Positions 8,108 to 15,971 of a DNA stretch of 50,091 nt are shown in pieces (within the stretch, counting starts at the first letter, position 1; each line of letters starts with the position of its first letter). The translations under genes and the position numbers were made by a program. The stretch covers positions 43,073-93,163 of the forward strand of contig JAUJOR010000019.1 in assembly GCA_030447525.1 (NCBI GenBank). The letters run 5' to 3'. This stretch comes from Chloroflexota bacterium (lineage in GTDB: Bacteria > Chloroflexota > UBA11872 > UBA12225). Under the pieces are notes generated by a model, which ran no database searches, was not told the DNA's origin, and worked only from the letters and a program-made list of their open reading frames with translations.

Positions 8108-8938
8108 GTGACAGAGATGCTTGACCGACTCAACGGGACAGCGACCAGAGTGGAGCGGGGCACCACGATCACCCTGCTGGAGCGGGGCTACGTGCGCCTG
8201 GGCGACTGGATGGGCGACGACCTGTCCGTGACCAACGCCGCTCGAGCGAGCTACATGAAAGAGGCGAAGGAGCTCCGGCCGGCGGACGAGCGCCTGATCT
8301 CTTTCTTGGCTGATCACGGCCACATGTCCCCCTTCCGCCACGCCATGGTGCAGCTGGAGATCAAGGCCCCCCTGATGGTCGCCCGGCAGTGGTTCAAGTA
8401 CCGAGTCGGTGCCGCCCACAGTCCGGACTCCACTGAGTTCCTCGGTACAGAGATCCCGGAGGCCCTCCTCTGGGCCGGCCAGGGGGACGACGGTGGATCG
8501 GGAATGGGCGATTTGTTGCAGGGGCGCAACGAAGCTAGCCGGCGCTACGTCACCCTCCCGCCGGAGTTCTACGTCCCGGCGCCAGAGGCCTGGCGCGGCA
8601 AGCCGGAGAAGAGCAAGCAGGGATCGGGTCCGCCGGTGGGCGTCGATGTGGGCGCTGCGGCAGTGCGCCGCCTGCTGGCGGTGGTCGAGCAGGGTATCGC
8701 CAACTACGAATGGGCGCTGGCTCAGGGGATCTGCGCCGAGCAAGCCCGCCTCTTCCTCCCGGCGTACGGGCTGATGACCGTCTGGCGCTGGACGGCGTCC
8801 CTGCAGGCGGTGGCCCACTTCCTAAAGCAGCGCCTTGGGGACGACGCCCAGGTGGAGATCCAGCGCTACGCCGTGGCGGTGCGAGATCTCACGCTACCCC
8901 TCTTTCCGCACTCCCTACCGCGCCTGCTCCAAGAGTAA
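8108..8938 (+). CDS. thyX: Flavin-dependent thymidylate synthase ThyX, with insertion in signature motif
   Basis: Makes dTMP from dUMP using methylene-tetrahydrofolate and FAD/NADPH. The 276-aa protein shows the N-terminal DLSVTNAARASY, LADHGHMSPFRHAMVQLEI and the C-terminal QARLFLPAYGLMTVWRWTASL with the substrate-binding Arg region. The signature RHRxxSxNExSxRY is unusual: its first half reads KYR (97-99, in RQWFKYRVG) and its second half NEASRRY (141-147), separated by roughly 37 extra residues rich in Gly and acidic residues. A further insertion, KPEKSKQGSG, follows. This makes it longer than most ThyX (about 220-250 aa). GTG start at 8108; an internal ATG at 8117 is possible. No thyA is seen in the window. 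Confidence 0.93.
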   Translation: MTEMLDRLNGTATRVERGTTITLLERGYVRLGDWMGDDLSVTNAARASYMKEAKELRPADERLISFLADHGHMSPFRHAMVQLEIKAPLMVARQWFKYRVGAAHSPDSTEFLGTEIPEALLWAGQGDDGGSGMGDLLQGRNEASRRYVTLPPEFYVPAPEAWRGKPEKSKQGSGPPVGVDVGAAAVRRLLAVVEQGIANYEWALAQGICAEQARLFLPAYGLMTVWRWTASLQAVAHFLKQRLGDDAQVEIQRYAVAVRDLTLPLFPHSLPRLLQE

Positions 8939-8983
8939 GTTCTCTGCCTCCGAATGTACCGGCTGATACGTCGTCCCGGCACG

Positions 8984-10273
8984 TTATTGCCGGGCCGGCG
9001 GCGGGGGGCGCTGCTTGAGGCGCCGGTCGAACGTGCGCCGCAGGGGGAGGCTGGATAGCTTGCCTACCAGGGTCTCCAGGCTGTTCAGGTTGTGCACCGG
9101 GAGGAACTCGTCCAGGTAGGGCAGGGCGGCCTGCATCCCCCGCGTGAGGGGGCGGTAGTGGGGTGACCCCAGCAAGGGGTTGAGCCAGATGACGCGGAAG
9201 GCGGTGCGGCGCAGGCGGGCCATCTCGCGGTCGAGTTGCAGGGGGTCGCCCCGATCCCAGCCGTCGGAGATGATCAGGGCGATGGCCCCGCGCCCCAGGA
9301 CGCGTCGCGCCCAGACGCGGTTGAAGACGGCCAGGGCCTCGCCGGTGCGTGTCCCGCCCGACCAGTCAGACACGTCCAGGGCCACGCGGTCGAGGGCCTC
9401 CTCGACGCGCCGCCGGCGCAGGGAAGGGGTGATGCGGGTCAAGCGGGTGGCGAAGACGAAGGTCTCCACGTTGGCCCCTACGCCGTGGGACACGGTATGC
9501 AGGAACTGCAGCAGGAGGCGAGTGTAGCGCTCCATGCTGCCGGAGACGTCACAGATCAGGACGAGGGGGCGGGGCTTGAGCTTGCGCCGGCGCCGGGCCC
9601 AGGACAGGGTCTCCCCGCCGGTGCTAAAGGCGCGCCGCATGGTGCGGCGTAGATCGAGGTGCTGGCCCTGCCGTGAGGCCAGCGAGCGTCGAGTCAGGCG
9701 CATGGCGGCCTGCCAGCGCATGCGCTCCATCAGGCGCCGGGCCCGCGCCAGCTCCTCGTCGGTAAAGTCGCCGAAGTTCTTGTCGCGCAGGATCTCTTCC
9801 TGGCTGTAGCTCATCACCGCCGCCGCCGGGCTGCGGGAGTCCAGGGGCGGGGCATCCGCCTGCTCGTCGGCCGGGGCGGCCGGCCCGGCAGAGACGAAGC
9901 GCTGGGCCTGGCCCTCCGGCCCTTCAGCGTCCTCCCCTTCCCCGCCGTCTGTCCCCGGCTGGGCGCCGGGGGCGCCACCCGGCCCCTCCTGCCCCGGCCC
10001 CGGGGGCACGGCCACCGGTGGCCAGAAGAGGGCGAAGATGCGGTCGAAGTCTTCACGCTGGTCCGGACGGGTGAGCAGCGTTGCCCGCGCGGCGTAGTAG
10101 AAGTCATCCCGGCGGCGCAGGTCGATCAAGGGCAGCGCGGCCGTGAGGTCGGCCAGCGGGCCGGGATTGGCCCTGATCCCGGCCTCCCGCAGCGCCCGGC
10201 CAAAACGCACGATCCGGTGCAGCAGCCCCCCGGCAATGGGTGTCGCCAGGGGCTCGTCAGTCGAAGGGGACAT
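8984..10273 (-). CDS. VWA-domain protein, CoxE-like
   Basis: 429-aa protein with a C-terminal von Willebrand A domain carrying an intact MIDAS motif (DVSGS, in LICDVSGSMERYTRLLLQF), followed by the Thr/Asp positions in SGGTRTGEALAVF and ISDGWDRGD. The N-terminal half is a helical region with an acidic Pro/Gly-rich linker (about residues 95-140). CoxE-type proteins work with a MoxR/CoxD AAA+ ATPase as a metal-centre insertion chaperone, first described for CO dehydrogenase. The MoxR gene lies directly upstream (68-nt gap), which supports the pairing. The client here is unknown; the only molybdenum enzyme in the window is the fragment at 49-50 kb. Confidence 0.92.
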   Translation of the reverse strand: MSPSTDEPLATPIAGGLLHRIVRFGRALREAGIRANPGPLADLTAALPLIDLRRRDDFYYAARATLLTRPDQREDFDRIFALFWPPVAVPPGPGQEGPGGAPGAQPGTDGGEGEDAEGPEGQAQRFVSAGPAAPADEQADAPPLDSRSPAAAVMSYSQEEILRDKNFGDFTDEELARARRLMERMRWQAAMRLTRRSLASRQGQHLDLRRTMRRAFSTGGETLSWARRRRKLKPRPLVLICDVSGSMERYTRLLLQFLHTVSHGVGANVETFVFATRLTRITPSLRRRRVEEALDRVALDVSDWSGGTRTGEALAVFNRVWARRVLGRGAIALIISDGWDRGDPLQLDREMARLRRTAFRVIWLNPLLGSPHYRPLTRGMQAALPYLDEFLPVHNLNSLETLVGKLSSLPLRRTFDRRLKQRPPPPARQ

Positions 10274-10312
10274 GGGGTATGTCGGGGTAGGTGTATGTCT
10301 AGGTATGTCCGG
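10270..10312. repeat. Short GACATACC-type repeats between moxR and coxE-like genes
   Basis: Three degenerate copies of GACATAC (minus strand) spaced about 14-17 nt lie in the 68-nt gap between the two genes. Role unknown. Confidence 0.5.
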
Positions 10313-10340
10313 GGGCTCGCCCCGCCGGCCGATGGCCCCG

Positions 10341-11333
10341 TTATCGCGCTGGCGTGTCCCGCACGACCACTCCCGGGGTGGCCGGGATCGGGGAGGCCTC
10401 GGTCACCTCTGTCAAGAGCTCGGCGAAGAGGCCACCGCGCAGGCGCTGGACGTCGTCCTGGTGCTTGAGGATGCAGCCCAGGGTGGTGATCACCTCCGGC
10501 TGACTCAGCTCCTCTACGCCCATGGCCAGCAGGGCAGCCGTCCAATCCAGCGTCTCGGCCACCCCCGGCACCTTCCATAGGTCGTGGCGCCGCGCGGCCT
10601 GGATAAAGGCGCACACCTGCCGGGACAGGCGTTCCGGAGTGCCCGGCAGCCGCGTGGCCACGATCTGCAGCTCCTTCTCCAAGGAGGGGTAGTCGATCCA
10701 GTGGTAGAGGCAGCGCCGCTTCAAGGCGTCGTGCAGCTCGCGCGTACGATTGGAGGTGATTACCACCACCGGCGGCTGGGCGGCGCGAATGGTGCCGATC
10801 TCTGGGATGGTCAGCTGCCAGTCGGACAACAGCTCCAGGAGAAAGGCGTCAAACTCATCATCCCCCCGGTCGAGCTCGTCGATCAAGAGCACCGGCGGCC
10901 GGTCAGCCGTGGTCTCGAGCGCCTGCAGGAGCGGACGCTTGATCAAGAACTGGGGACCGAAGATGTCTGCCGGTACGGCGTCACGCCCCCCGCCGCGGGC
11001 CTCCATCAGGCGGATGTGGAGCATCTGCCGGCTGTAGTCCCACTCGTATACCGCATGGGCGACGTCTAGCCCCTCGTAGCACTGCAGCCGAATCAGCGGG
11101 GCGCCGCTGATAGCCGCCAGCGTCTTGGCTACCTCGGTCTTCCCTACCCCGGCTTCCCCCTCCAGCAGGAGGGGCTTCGGCAACCGGAGGCCAAGAAAGA
11201 TGGCCGTCGCCAGGCCGCGGTCGGCGACGTATTGGTGGTCTTCCAGGGCCTGCATCACCCCGTCGACTGAGTCCAGCGGGGAAGGCATCACCCCGGCCGC
11301 GGCCGGCGTGGGGGGCGCGATTGTCGTCTCCAT
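10341..11333 (-). CDS. MoxR-family AAA+ ATPase (CoxD-like)
   Basis: 330-aa AAA+ chaperone-like ATPase. Walker A GEAGVGKT at about residues 59-66, Walker B LLIDELDRGDDEFDAFLLE, sensor 1 ITSNRTRELHDALKRRCLY with the arginine finger in the RRC stretch, and a C-terminal lid domain. It partners with the VWA protein encoded just downstream. The frame is open to 11384, but ATG at 11333 (METTIAPP) is preferred because a perfect TATTAT -10 box sits 7 nt upstream, implying a leaderless transcript; the longer version would begin upstream of that promoter. Divergent from the sigma-factor gene. Confidence 0.92.
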   Translation of the reverse strand: METTIAPPTPAAAGVMPSPLDSVDGVMQALEDHQYVADRGLATAIFLGLRLPKPLLLEGEAGVGKTEVAKTLAAISGAPLIRLQCYEGLDVAHAVYEWDYSRQMLHIRLMEARGGGRDAVPADIFGPQFLIKRPLLQALETTADRPPVLLIDELDRGDDEFDAFLLELLSDWQLTIPEIGTIRAAQPPVVVITSNRTRELHDALKRRCLYHWIDYPSLEKELQIVATRLPGTPERLSRQVCAFIQAARRHDLWKVPGVAETLDWTAALLAMGVEELSQPEVITTLGCILKHQDDVQRLRGGLFAELLTEVTEASPIPATPGVVVRDTPAR

Positions 11334-11340
11334 CTCCCAG

Positions 11341-11346
11341 ATAATA
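11341..11346 (-). promoter_or_regulatory. -10 element TATTAT for moxR
   Basis: Minus-strand TATTAT ends 7 nt before the ATG at 11333. There is no obvious -35. Supports leaderless initiation. Confidence 0.45.
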
Positions 11347-11370
11347 CCGGTCGCTTGGCGCCCGCTCCCG

Positions 11371-11390
11371 CCATATCGATCCATATCGAT
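11371..11390. promoter_or_regulatory. Tandem 10-mer, possible operator between moxR and the sigma factor
   Basis: CCATATCGAT occurs twice head to tail. The core ATCGAT is itself palindromic. It sits in the divergent intergenic region about 25 bp upstream of the moxR -10, where an operator or activator site could act on either gene. Confidence 0.4.
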
Positions 11391-11558
11391 CGTGGTCGCC
11401 AGGCACTCCCCGCCGGCCGGCGGCCCGTTTCTGCCCCCGCGGTACGACGCACACGCCCGGACGAAGCGTATCTAGAGTGGAGTGTTACGCCGGGCGCCCG
11501 CCGGGACATGCCGAACGTTGAAGGAATCCCAGGCGCGCCGGCAACTGAGGAGCGTGCA

Positions 11559-12752
11559 ATGACCATAACTCGCCACCACGCCGTGGCGCCGAAGCACCCC
11601 CTGTCCCGGGAACGATCGGGGCACGTTGCAGGGCGAGGAGTTAGCCCTCACACTCGCCCCGTCGTCTCCATCTTGGGGGAGCAAGGGTCGGCCTTTAGGG
11701 CCCTGGTGGAACAGGGCAAGCAGCGGGGATACGTCGCCGAAGATGAGATTGTCGCCCTCGTGGAGCTGGACGGGGAGCTAGAAGGCGAGCTCACGGAGAG
11801 CGAGGCGGTGGACGCCGTCCGCCGGGCCTTGCAGAGCGCCGGGGTGGACATCCTCTCCGGTGACGGGGCCGAGGGGACGGAAGACCAGGCCCTCGCCGGC
11901 GCCGCCGATGTCGATGGATCGAAGGAAGATGCCGTCTGGCACTACCTCAAGGACATCCGGGATATCCCGTTGCTGAAGCAACAGCAGGAGGTGGACCTGG
12001 CCCAGCGCATTGAGCAAGGTGACAGCGAGGCCCTGCAGCAGTTCACCCTGGCCAATCTCCGCCTGGTGGTGAACATGGCCAAGCGCTACGCCGGGCGGGG
12101 GCTGTCCCTGATCGACCTGATCCAGGAGGGGAACCTGGGCTTGATGCGGGCGGTGCAGAAGTTCGACTGGCGCCGGGGCTTCAAGTTCTCCACCTACGCC
12201 ACCTGGTGGATCCGGCAGGCCATCACCCGGGCCATCGCCGACAAGGGCCGTACCATCCGGCTCCCGGTGCACGTCAGCGAGGCCCTGACCAAGCTGAACG
12301 CCACCCAGCAGCGACTGCAGCAAGAGCTGGGGCGGGAGCCCACCGACGACGAGATCGGGCGCGAGCTGGGCCTCGAGGTCACCCGGGTCAAGGAAATCCG
12401 CCTGGCGGCGCGCCTCCCCTCCTCGATCGATCAGCCCATCGGGGAGGATGAAGACACCAGCGTCGGCGACATCGTCATGGACCAGAGCGATGACCAGCCG
12501 GAGGAGTACATCCAGGCGTTCCAGCTCAAGCAGGAGGCCCGGCAGGCCCTGGCCGAGTCCCTGACGGAGCGGGAATCGTACGTCTTGCAGCTGCGTTACG
12601 GGATGGGGGGGCAAGAGCCCTGCTCGCTGGAGGAGATCAGTCGCCGTCTGGGGCTGACGCGGGAGCGCGTCCGCCAGTTGGAAGGCCGGGCGCTACGCAA
12701 GCTGCGCGAGCCGGCCGTCAGCGAGCGCCTGCGCCCGTACCTCATGGTCTGA
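11559..12752 (+). CDS. Sigma-70 family RNA polymerase sigma factor (primary type)
   Basis: 397-aa promoter-recognition subunit. In order: a weak region 1.1-like helix segment (about residues 40-90), region 1.2 (WHYLKDIRDIPLLKQQQEVD), region 2 with LRLVVNMAKRYAGRGL, the core-binding DLIQEGNLGLMRAV and the -10 reading FSTYATWWIRQAITRAI, region 3 (EALTKLNATQQRLQQELGRE) and region 4 with the helix-turn-helix CSLEEISRRLGLTRERVRQL. All are typical of RpoD/SigA-type factors, either the housekeeping factor or a close paralogue; the reduced N-terminus favours a smaller group 1 or group 2 factor. The frame is open from 11355, but ATG 11559 has GAGGAG 7 nt upstream. Confidence 0.95.
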   Translation: MTITRHHAVAPKHPLSRERSGHVAGRGVSPHTRPVVSILGEQGSAFRALVEQGKQRGYVAEDEIVALVELDGELEGELTESEAVDAVRRALQSAGVDILSGDGAEGTEDQALAGAADVDGSKEDAVWHYLKDIRDIPLLKQQQEVDLAQRIEQGDSEALQQFTLANLRLVVNMAKRYAGRGLSLIDLIQEGNLGLMRAVQKFDWRRGFKFSTYATWWIRQAITRAIADKGRTIRLPVHVSEALTKLNATQQRLQQELGREPTDDEIGRELGLEVTRVKEIRLAARLPSSIDQPIGEDEDTSVGDIVMDQSDDQPEEYIQAFQLKQEARQALAESLTERESYVLQLRYGMGGQEPCSLEEISRRLGLTRERVRQLEGRALRKLREPAVSERLRPYLMV

Positions 12753-13039
12753 TCGCCCTCCAGGATCTCCCCGCCCCCTGCGTCGCTGCCCCCGCAGCTG
12801 CGCCCCGGCGTCTCGTTCTGCTGCACCAGGCGCGAGCCGCTCTGGGCGCCGGCCTCAAATCAGGCTATACCTGCGCCACGGAGTAGACTCAAGTCTTCGG
12901 GCGCAGGGGCTCCGGCGCGCAGCAGGGGATGATGGCTGGAACGCTACTTGCAGTAGGGCAACGTAGGTAGCGCCTTCGCTCACCCGTTATTACTGGGACG
13001 CCCGTCAGTACTAGGACGAATGATCGGACGGACAGGGAC
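12753..13039. other. Intergenic region without a recognisable gene
   Basis: 287 bp. A -10-like TATACC (about 12866-12871) is the only candidate signal noticed; no ORF with a ribosome-binding site, no clear terminator. Confidence 0.4.
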
Positions 13040-13645
13040 ATGAGCCAGTCACAGAGCGGTTCATCCGGGGGGATCGAGAGCCCGCGCGTCGAGGCGCCAG
13101 GGTATGACGACGCCGGCTCGGGCGCCTTGGGGGCGGTGCCGAGTCTCGCCCGGCGTACCGTTGTCGCCGCCTTTGACAGTAGCAGGCAGGCAGACGCGGC
13201 CGCCGACGCCCTGCGTCAGGCCGGCTACGGTGACGACGACGTCTCTATCGTTCGTCAAGGGGAAGGATCGGCTCCGGCGCAGAGCGCCGACCAGACCAAG
13301 TCCGGCCGGGGCACTTTCGCCGGGGCGGCGGTCGGCGCCCTCATTGGCGGGGCGCTGGGCCTGGTGAGCTTGGCCGTGCCCGGCGTTGGGGAGGTCCTGC
13401 CCGGCGGTGCTATCGCCGCCGTCGCCGGGGGGGCCATCGCCGGGGGGGCCGTTGCTGCTCTGATCGGCTCCTTTGCCGGACTGGGCGTCCCCACCCGGCA
13501 GGCCCAGGCGCACGAGGAAGCCGTACGCTCCGGCGCCGTGACCGTGACTGTGAAAACCGCGGACGAGACCAAGGCCAACGAGGTCATCGCCCTGCTCAAC
13601 CAGCACGGAGCGAGTAGTGCCACGAGCTACCAGCCGGCGCTGTAA
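13040..13645 (+). CDS. YflT-like general stress protein with glycine-zipper membrane segments
   Basis: 201-aa protein. Residues about 35-75 (RRTVVAAFDSSRQADAAADA, then LRQAGYGDDDVSIVRQ) match the beta-alpha-beta of the heat-induced/general stress YflT (17M-like) domain, which is repeated in degenerate form at the C-terminus (SGAVTVTVKTADETKANEVI). Between them lie two Gly/Ala-rich hydrophobic stretches (GAAVGALIGGALGLVSLAVP and AIAAVAGGAIAGGAVAALIG) that look like glycine-zipper membrane helices. Probably an inner-membrane-associated stress protein; molecular function unknown. ATG at 13040 follows a GGACGGACAGGGAC stretch. Stands alone on the plus strand between the sigma factor and the macro-domain gene. 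Confidence 0.8.
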   Translation: MSQSQSGSSGGIESPRVEAPGYDDAGSGALGAVPSLARRTVVAAFDSSRQADAAADALRQAGYGDDDVSIVRQGEGSAPAQSADQTKSGRGTFAGAAVGALIGGALGLVSLAVPGVGEVLPGGAIAAVAGGAIAGGAVAALIGSFAGLGVPTRQAQAHEEAVRSGAVTVTVKTADETKANEVIALLNQHGASSATSYQPAL

Positions 13646-13714
13646 TCCCCTTCTCCTTACTCAGGGTGACGCCGCATCGGCGGGGCCGCCCCCGGCCGGT
13701 CCCCGCGCCCGATC

Positions 13715-14371
13715 ATGACCGGCTCCAGCCCCTCAGGAGGGGTTTCCGGCCCGGCAGAGACAATCGTCAACGGGAGGCGCCTGCGTCTCGTAGCCGGGGA
13801 CATCACCCGCTTTCCGGCCGATGCAATCGTCAACGCGGCAAACGAGTCGCTCCTGGGTGGGGGTGGCGTGGACGGGGCCATCCATCGTGCCGGTGGGCCG
13901 GCCATCCTGCAGGAATGCCGCGCCCTGGGGGGCTGCCGGCCGGGAGAGGCCAAGATCACTACCGCCGGACGTCTGCCGGCAAAGTACGTTATCCACACCG
14001 TCGGCCCGCGCTACTTTGCAGATCCTCGCGGGGCGCCGGGCGTGCTGGCCGCCGCCTATCGGAGCTCCCTGGCCGTAGCGGAGGCACACGATTGCCTCTC
14101 CATCGCCTTCCCCTCCATCGGCACCGGGGCCTTCGGCTACCCGGTAGCAGAGGCCGCGCCCGTGGCCCTGAAGACGGTCATAGACTACCTCCTGAACGGT
14201 GAGCGCCCCGGACCTACCCAGCATGAGCCAGCCCTGCCCGGGCGCACCTTGCCTGGGCAGGGCTTGAAAGAGGTGACCTTCGTCCTCTACGACGCCGGCA
14301 CCTTTGCCGCCTACGCCGGTGCCCTGAGCCGGCAGAGCGCCCAGCCCGGGAGGCTCTTACGCCTCTCTTAG
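13715..14371 (+). CDS. Macro-domain protein (O-acetyl-ADP-ribose deacetylase type)
   Basis: 218-aa macro domain of the MacroD/YmdB class, which removes the acetyl group from O-acetyl-ADP-ribose or ADP-ribose from protein. The ligand-binding blocks are intact: VAGDITRFPADAIVNAANES, then LLGGGGVDGAIHRAGG, CRPGEAKITTAGRLPAKYVI, and AFPSIGTGAFGYPVAEAA. Near the C-terminus, a Pro/Gly-rich loop (EPALPGRTLPGQG) is encoded by a 13-bp-arm inverted repeat at 14231-14263, just before the last strand (VTFVLYD). ATG at 13715 directly precedes the fold. No sirtuin gene nearby. Confidence 0.93.
   Translation: MTGSSPSGGVSGPAETIVNGRRLRLVAGDITRFPADAIVNAANESLLGGGGVDGAIHRAGGPAILQECRALGGCRPGEAKITTAGRLPAKYVIHTVGPRYFADPRGAPGVLAAAYRSSLAVAEAHDCLSIAFPSIGTGAFGYPVAEAAPVALKTVIDYLLNGERPGPTQHEPALPGRTLPGQGLKEVTFVLYDAGTFAAYAGALSRQSAQPGRLLRLS
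14231..14263. repeat. GC-rich inverted repeat inside the macro-domain gene
   Basis: Arms GCCCTGCCCGGGC (14231-14243) and GCCTGGGCAGGGC (14251-14263) pair over 13 bp with one G-U, loop 7 nt. In-frame insertion in a surface loop. Confidence 0.65.
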
Positions 14372-14405
14372 CGTCCTCTGATGTCCCTCTAAAGGGGCGG
14401 GTGTA

Positions 14406-14540
14406 CCACTACCCTGTAGACCACTACCCTGTAGACCACTACCCTGTAGACCACTACCCTGTAGACCACTACCCTGTAGACCACTACCCTGTAGACCACT
14501 ACCCTGTAGACCACTACCCTGTAGACCACTACCCTGTAGA
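14406..14540. repeat. Nine-copy 15-bp tandem repeat
   Basis: Nine perfect copies of CCACTACCCTGTAGA. Because the unit carries CTAC and GTAG, neighbouring copies can fold as CTAC-CCT-GTAG or GTAG-ACCA-CTAC, so the array can form a series of alternative small hairpins. It starts 35 bp after the macro-domain stop. One frame encodes (HYPVD)n, but no start site with a ribosome-binding signal precedes it, so I treat it as non-coding. Confidence 0.97.
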
Positions 14541-14710
14541 CCGGCGGCGTCCCCGGCTGTTACTGGAGGTCAGATGCCGCGCCCGTGGTGGCGCCGCCGG
14601 GTGCTCTATGCTTGAGCTAGGGGTCGGATCTCCGGAAGGCATCTGGCCCCTGCCCGTCAAGCCAATCTGCGTGCGGCGACAAATACGTATGCTGGCCTAA
14701 GGAAGCAATC
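14541..14710. other. Intergenic stretch after the tandem array
   Basis: 170 bp. A TATGCT -10-like hexamer near 14607 lies about 100 bp before the small ORF at 14711. No other structure recognised. Confidence 0.35.
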
Positions 14711-14890
14711 ATGCCCGCATTGTGGAATTCGGAGTCCCGTCCCCAGTCTCATCCAGAGCGCGACGAGCCATCCTGGCCAGAGAGAGTCGCCGACATCTTG
14801 CGGCGCATCTTTCTCCCTGGATCTCGAGAGCCGGAGCTAGTGCCGGTGCGCGTGGACGTGCAACGCCCCCCCGTACGTCGACGCGTCTAG
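14711..14890 (+). CDS. Small hypothetical protein (59 aa)
   Basis: ATG at 14711 preceded by GGAAG at a 6-nt spacing. The predicted protein begins MPALWNSESRPQSHPERDEP and continues with an amphipathic stretch (WPERVADILRRIFLPG) and a basic Pro/Arg C-terminus (VQRPPVRRRV). No family recognised. It is short and sits alone between the tandem array and the YceI gene, so the evidence is the ribosome-binding site plus a plausible amphipathic helix. It could be spurious. Confidence 0.4.
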   Translation: MPALWNSESRPQSHPERDEPSWPERVADILRRIFLPGSREPELVPVRVDVQRPPVRRRV

Positions 14891-14990
14891 CCTTTCCCTC
14901 ACCCCCTCCCTCTCCCCAGTCATAGGGAGCGGCGTCCACCCGGCGCGGGCGCTTGTATGTATTTGCCTTAGCCTGGAGCGAGATTTCTCT

Positions 14991-15800
14991 ATGCCTCCAA
15001 CAACCACTGTCACCATCAGGCCGGCCACCTCGCTCCGTCTGCGCCGCCGTGTGGTGGTACCCCTCGCCGTTCTGGCCCTGAGCGTTGCCTGTGGTCAGGG
15101 CCAGGACAGCCAGATAACTGGCGCCGCTGCCTCGGCCGTGCCCCGCCAGCCGGGTAGTTCCCCCGTGGCACAGTCAGCCGGCTCTGGGGCCGTCCCGGCG
15201 TCCAGCGCCCCCACCCCGGTCCCGTCTCCCCCAGCGGCTCCGGCCCCGGCCGCCAGCGTCCTCCGCTTTCAGCTCGTCCCCAGTCAGTCTTCGGCTACCT
15301 TCCGGGTACGCGAGCAGCTCGCCGGCCAGGAGCTCCCCAACGACGCCGTCGGCACGACCAATGCCGTCAGCGGGCAGATCATATTGCGCCCGGACGGCAG
15401 CCTGGTCGCCGAGGAGTCGAAGATCATCGTGGACATGCGTCAGCTCCAGACGGACAACTCCCGGCGGGACGGCTTCATCAAGTCCAACACCTTGGCCACC
15501 GACCAATTCCCCACGGCGGAGTTTGTCCCGGCGCAAGCCACCGGCATGCCCAGTCCCCTGCCGGCTTCCGGTGAGTACACCTTCAAGCTCACCGGCCCGA
15601 TGACCATCCGCGGCGTCCAGAAGGCCGTGACCTGGGACGTCACGGCCCGGCGGGAGGGTGCTAACCTGAGCGCCACGGCCACCACGAGTCTCAAGTTTGG
15701 CGACTTCAACCTCGTGCAGCCCCGGGTGCCACTCGTCCTCTCTATCACGGACGACATCCGCCTGGAGGTCAACCTCGTCGCCGCCCAAGTCACGGCCTGA
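14991..15800 (+). CDS. YceI-family lipoprotein
   Basis: 269-aa exported protein. An N-terminal Arg cluster, a hydrophobic stretch (VVVPLAVLALSVACG) and a lipobox-like LSVAC at residues about 32-36 indicate a lipoprotein. A Pro/Ala/Ser-rich linker (about residues 45-85) leads to a YceI domain: FQLVPSQSSATFRVREQL, then GQIILRPDGSLVAEESKIIV, the DNSRRDGFIKSNTLATDQFP signature, the YTFKLTGPMTIRGVQKAVTW strand pair, and a final VPLVLSITDDIRLEVNL. YceI proteins are lipocalin-like barrels that bind isoprenoid chains (for example quinones) in the envelope. A GC-rich hairpin at 15813-15826 follows the stop. Confidence 0.9.
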   Translation: MPPTTTVTIRPATSLRLRRRVVVPLAVLALSVACGQGQDSQITGAAASAVPRQPGSSPVAQSAGSGAVPASSAPTPVPSPPAAPAPAASVLRFQLVPSQSSATFRVREQLAGQELPNDAVGTTNAVSGQIILRPDGSLVAEESKIIVDMRQLQTDNSRRDGFIKSNTLATDQFPTAEFVPAQATGMPSPLPASGEYTFKLTGPMTIRGVQKAVTWDVTARREGANLSATATTSLKFGDFNLVQPRVPLVLSITDDIRLEVNLVAAQVTA

Positions 15801-15812
15801 GCGTGTCCAGGG

Positions 15813-15826
15813 TGCCCCCTGGGGCA
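15813..15826 (+). terminator. Short GC hairpin after the YceI gene
   Basis: TGCCCC-CT-GGGGCA 13 nt after the stop. The 2-nt loop means the inner pairs open in practice, and no T-tract follows. Weak terminator candidate. Confidence 0.35.
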
Positions 15827-15971
15827 TCTCTCACCTGAAATATCCACAGCGGACTCCCCCATGGGTGGAGAGAGGCCATAAGGCACTCGCTGTCCCGGTG
15901 CCCCTGACCGGCGCCCCCAGCGGCACCGGCCGTTCCTGTGGCGCGGACGCCAGGGCGTCCCTGCCGGTCGA

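Noticed and set aside
8984..11333. Calling the VWA/MoxR pair a CO-dehydrogenase maturation operon
   Set aside because: No coxL/M/S genes are adjacent, and MoxR-VWA pairs serve many clients; only a general chaperone role is supportable.
14403..14541. CRISPR array
   Set aside because: Unit is only 15 bp with no spacers and no cas genes; it is a simple tandem repeat.
14401..14700. ORF translating the 15-bp array as (HYPVD)n
   Set aside because: No ribosome-binding site, composition is purely repeat-driven, and the part after the array is not protein-like.
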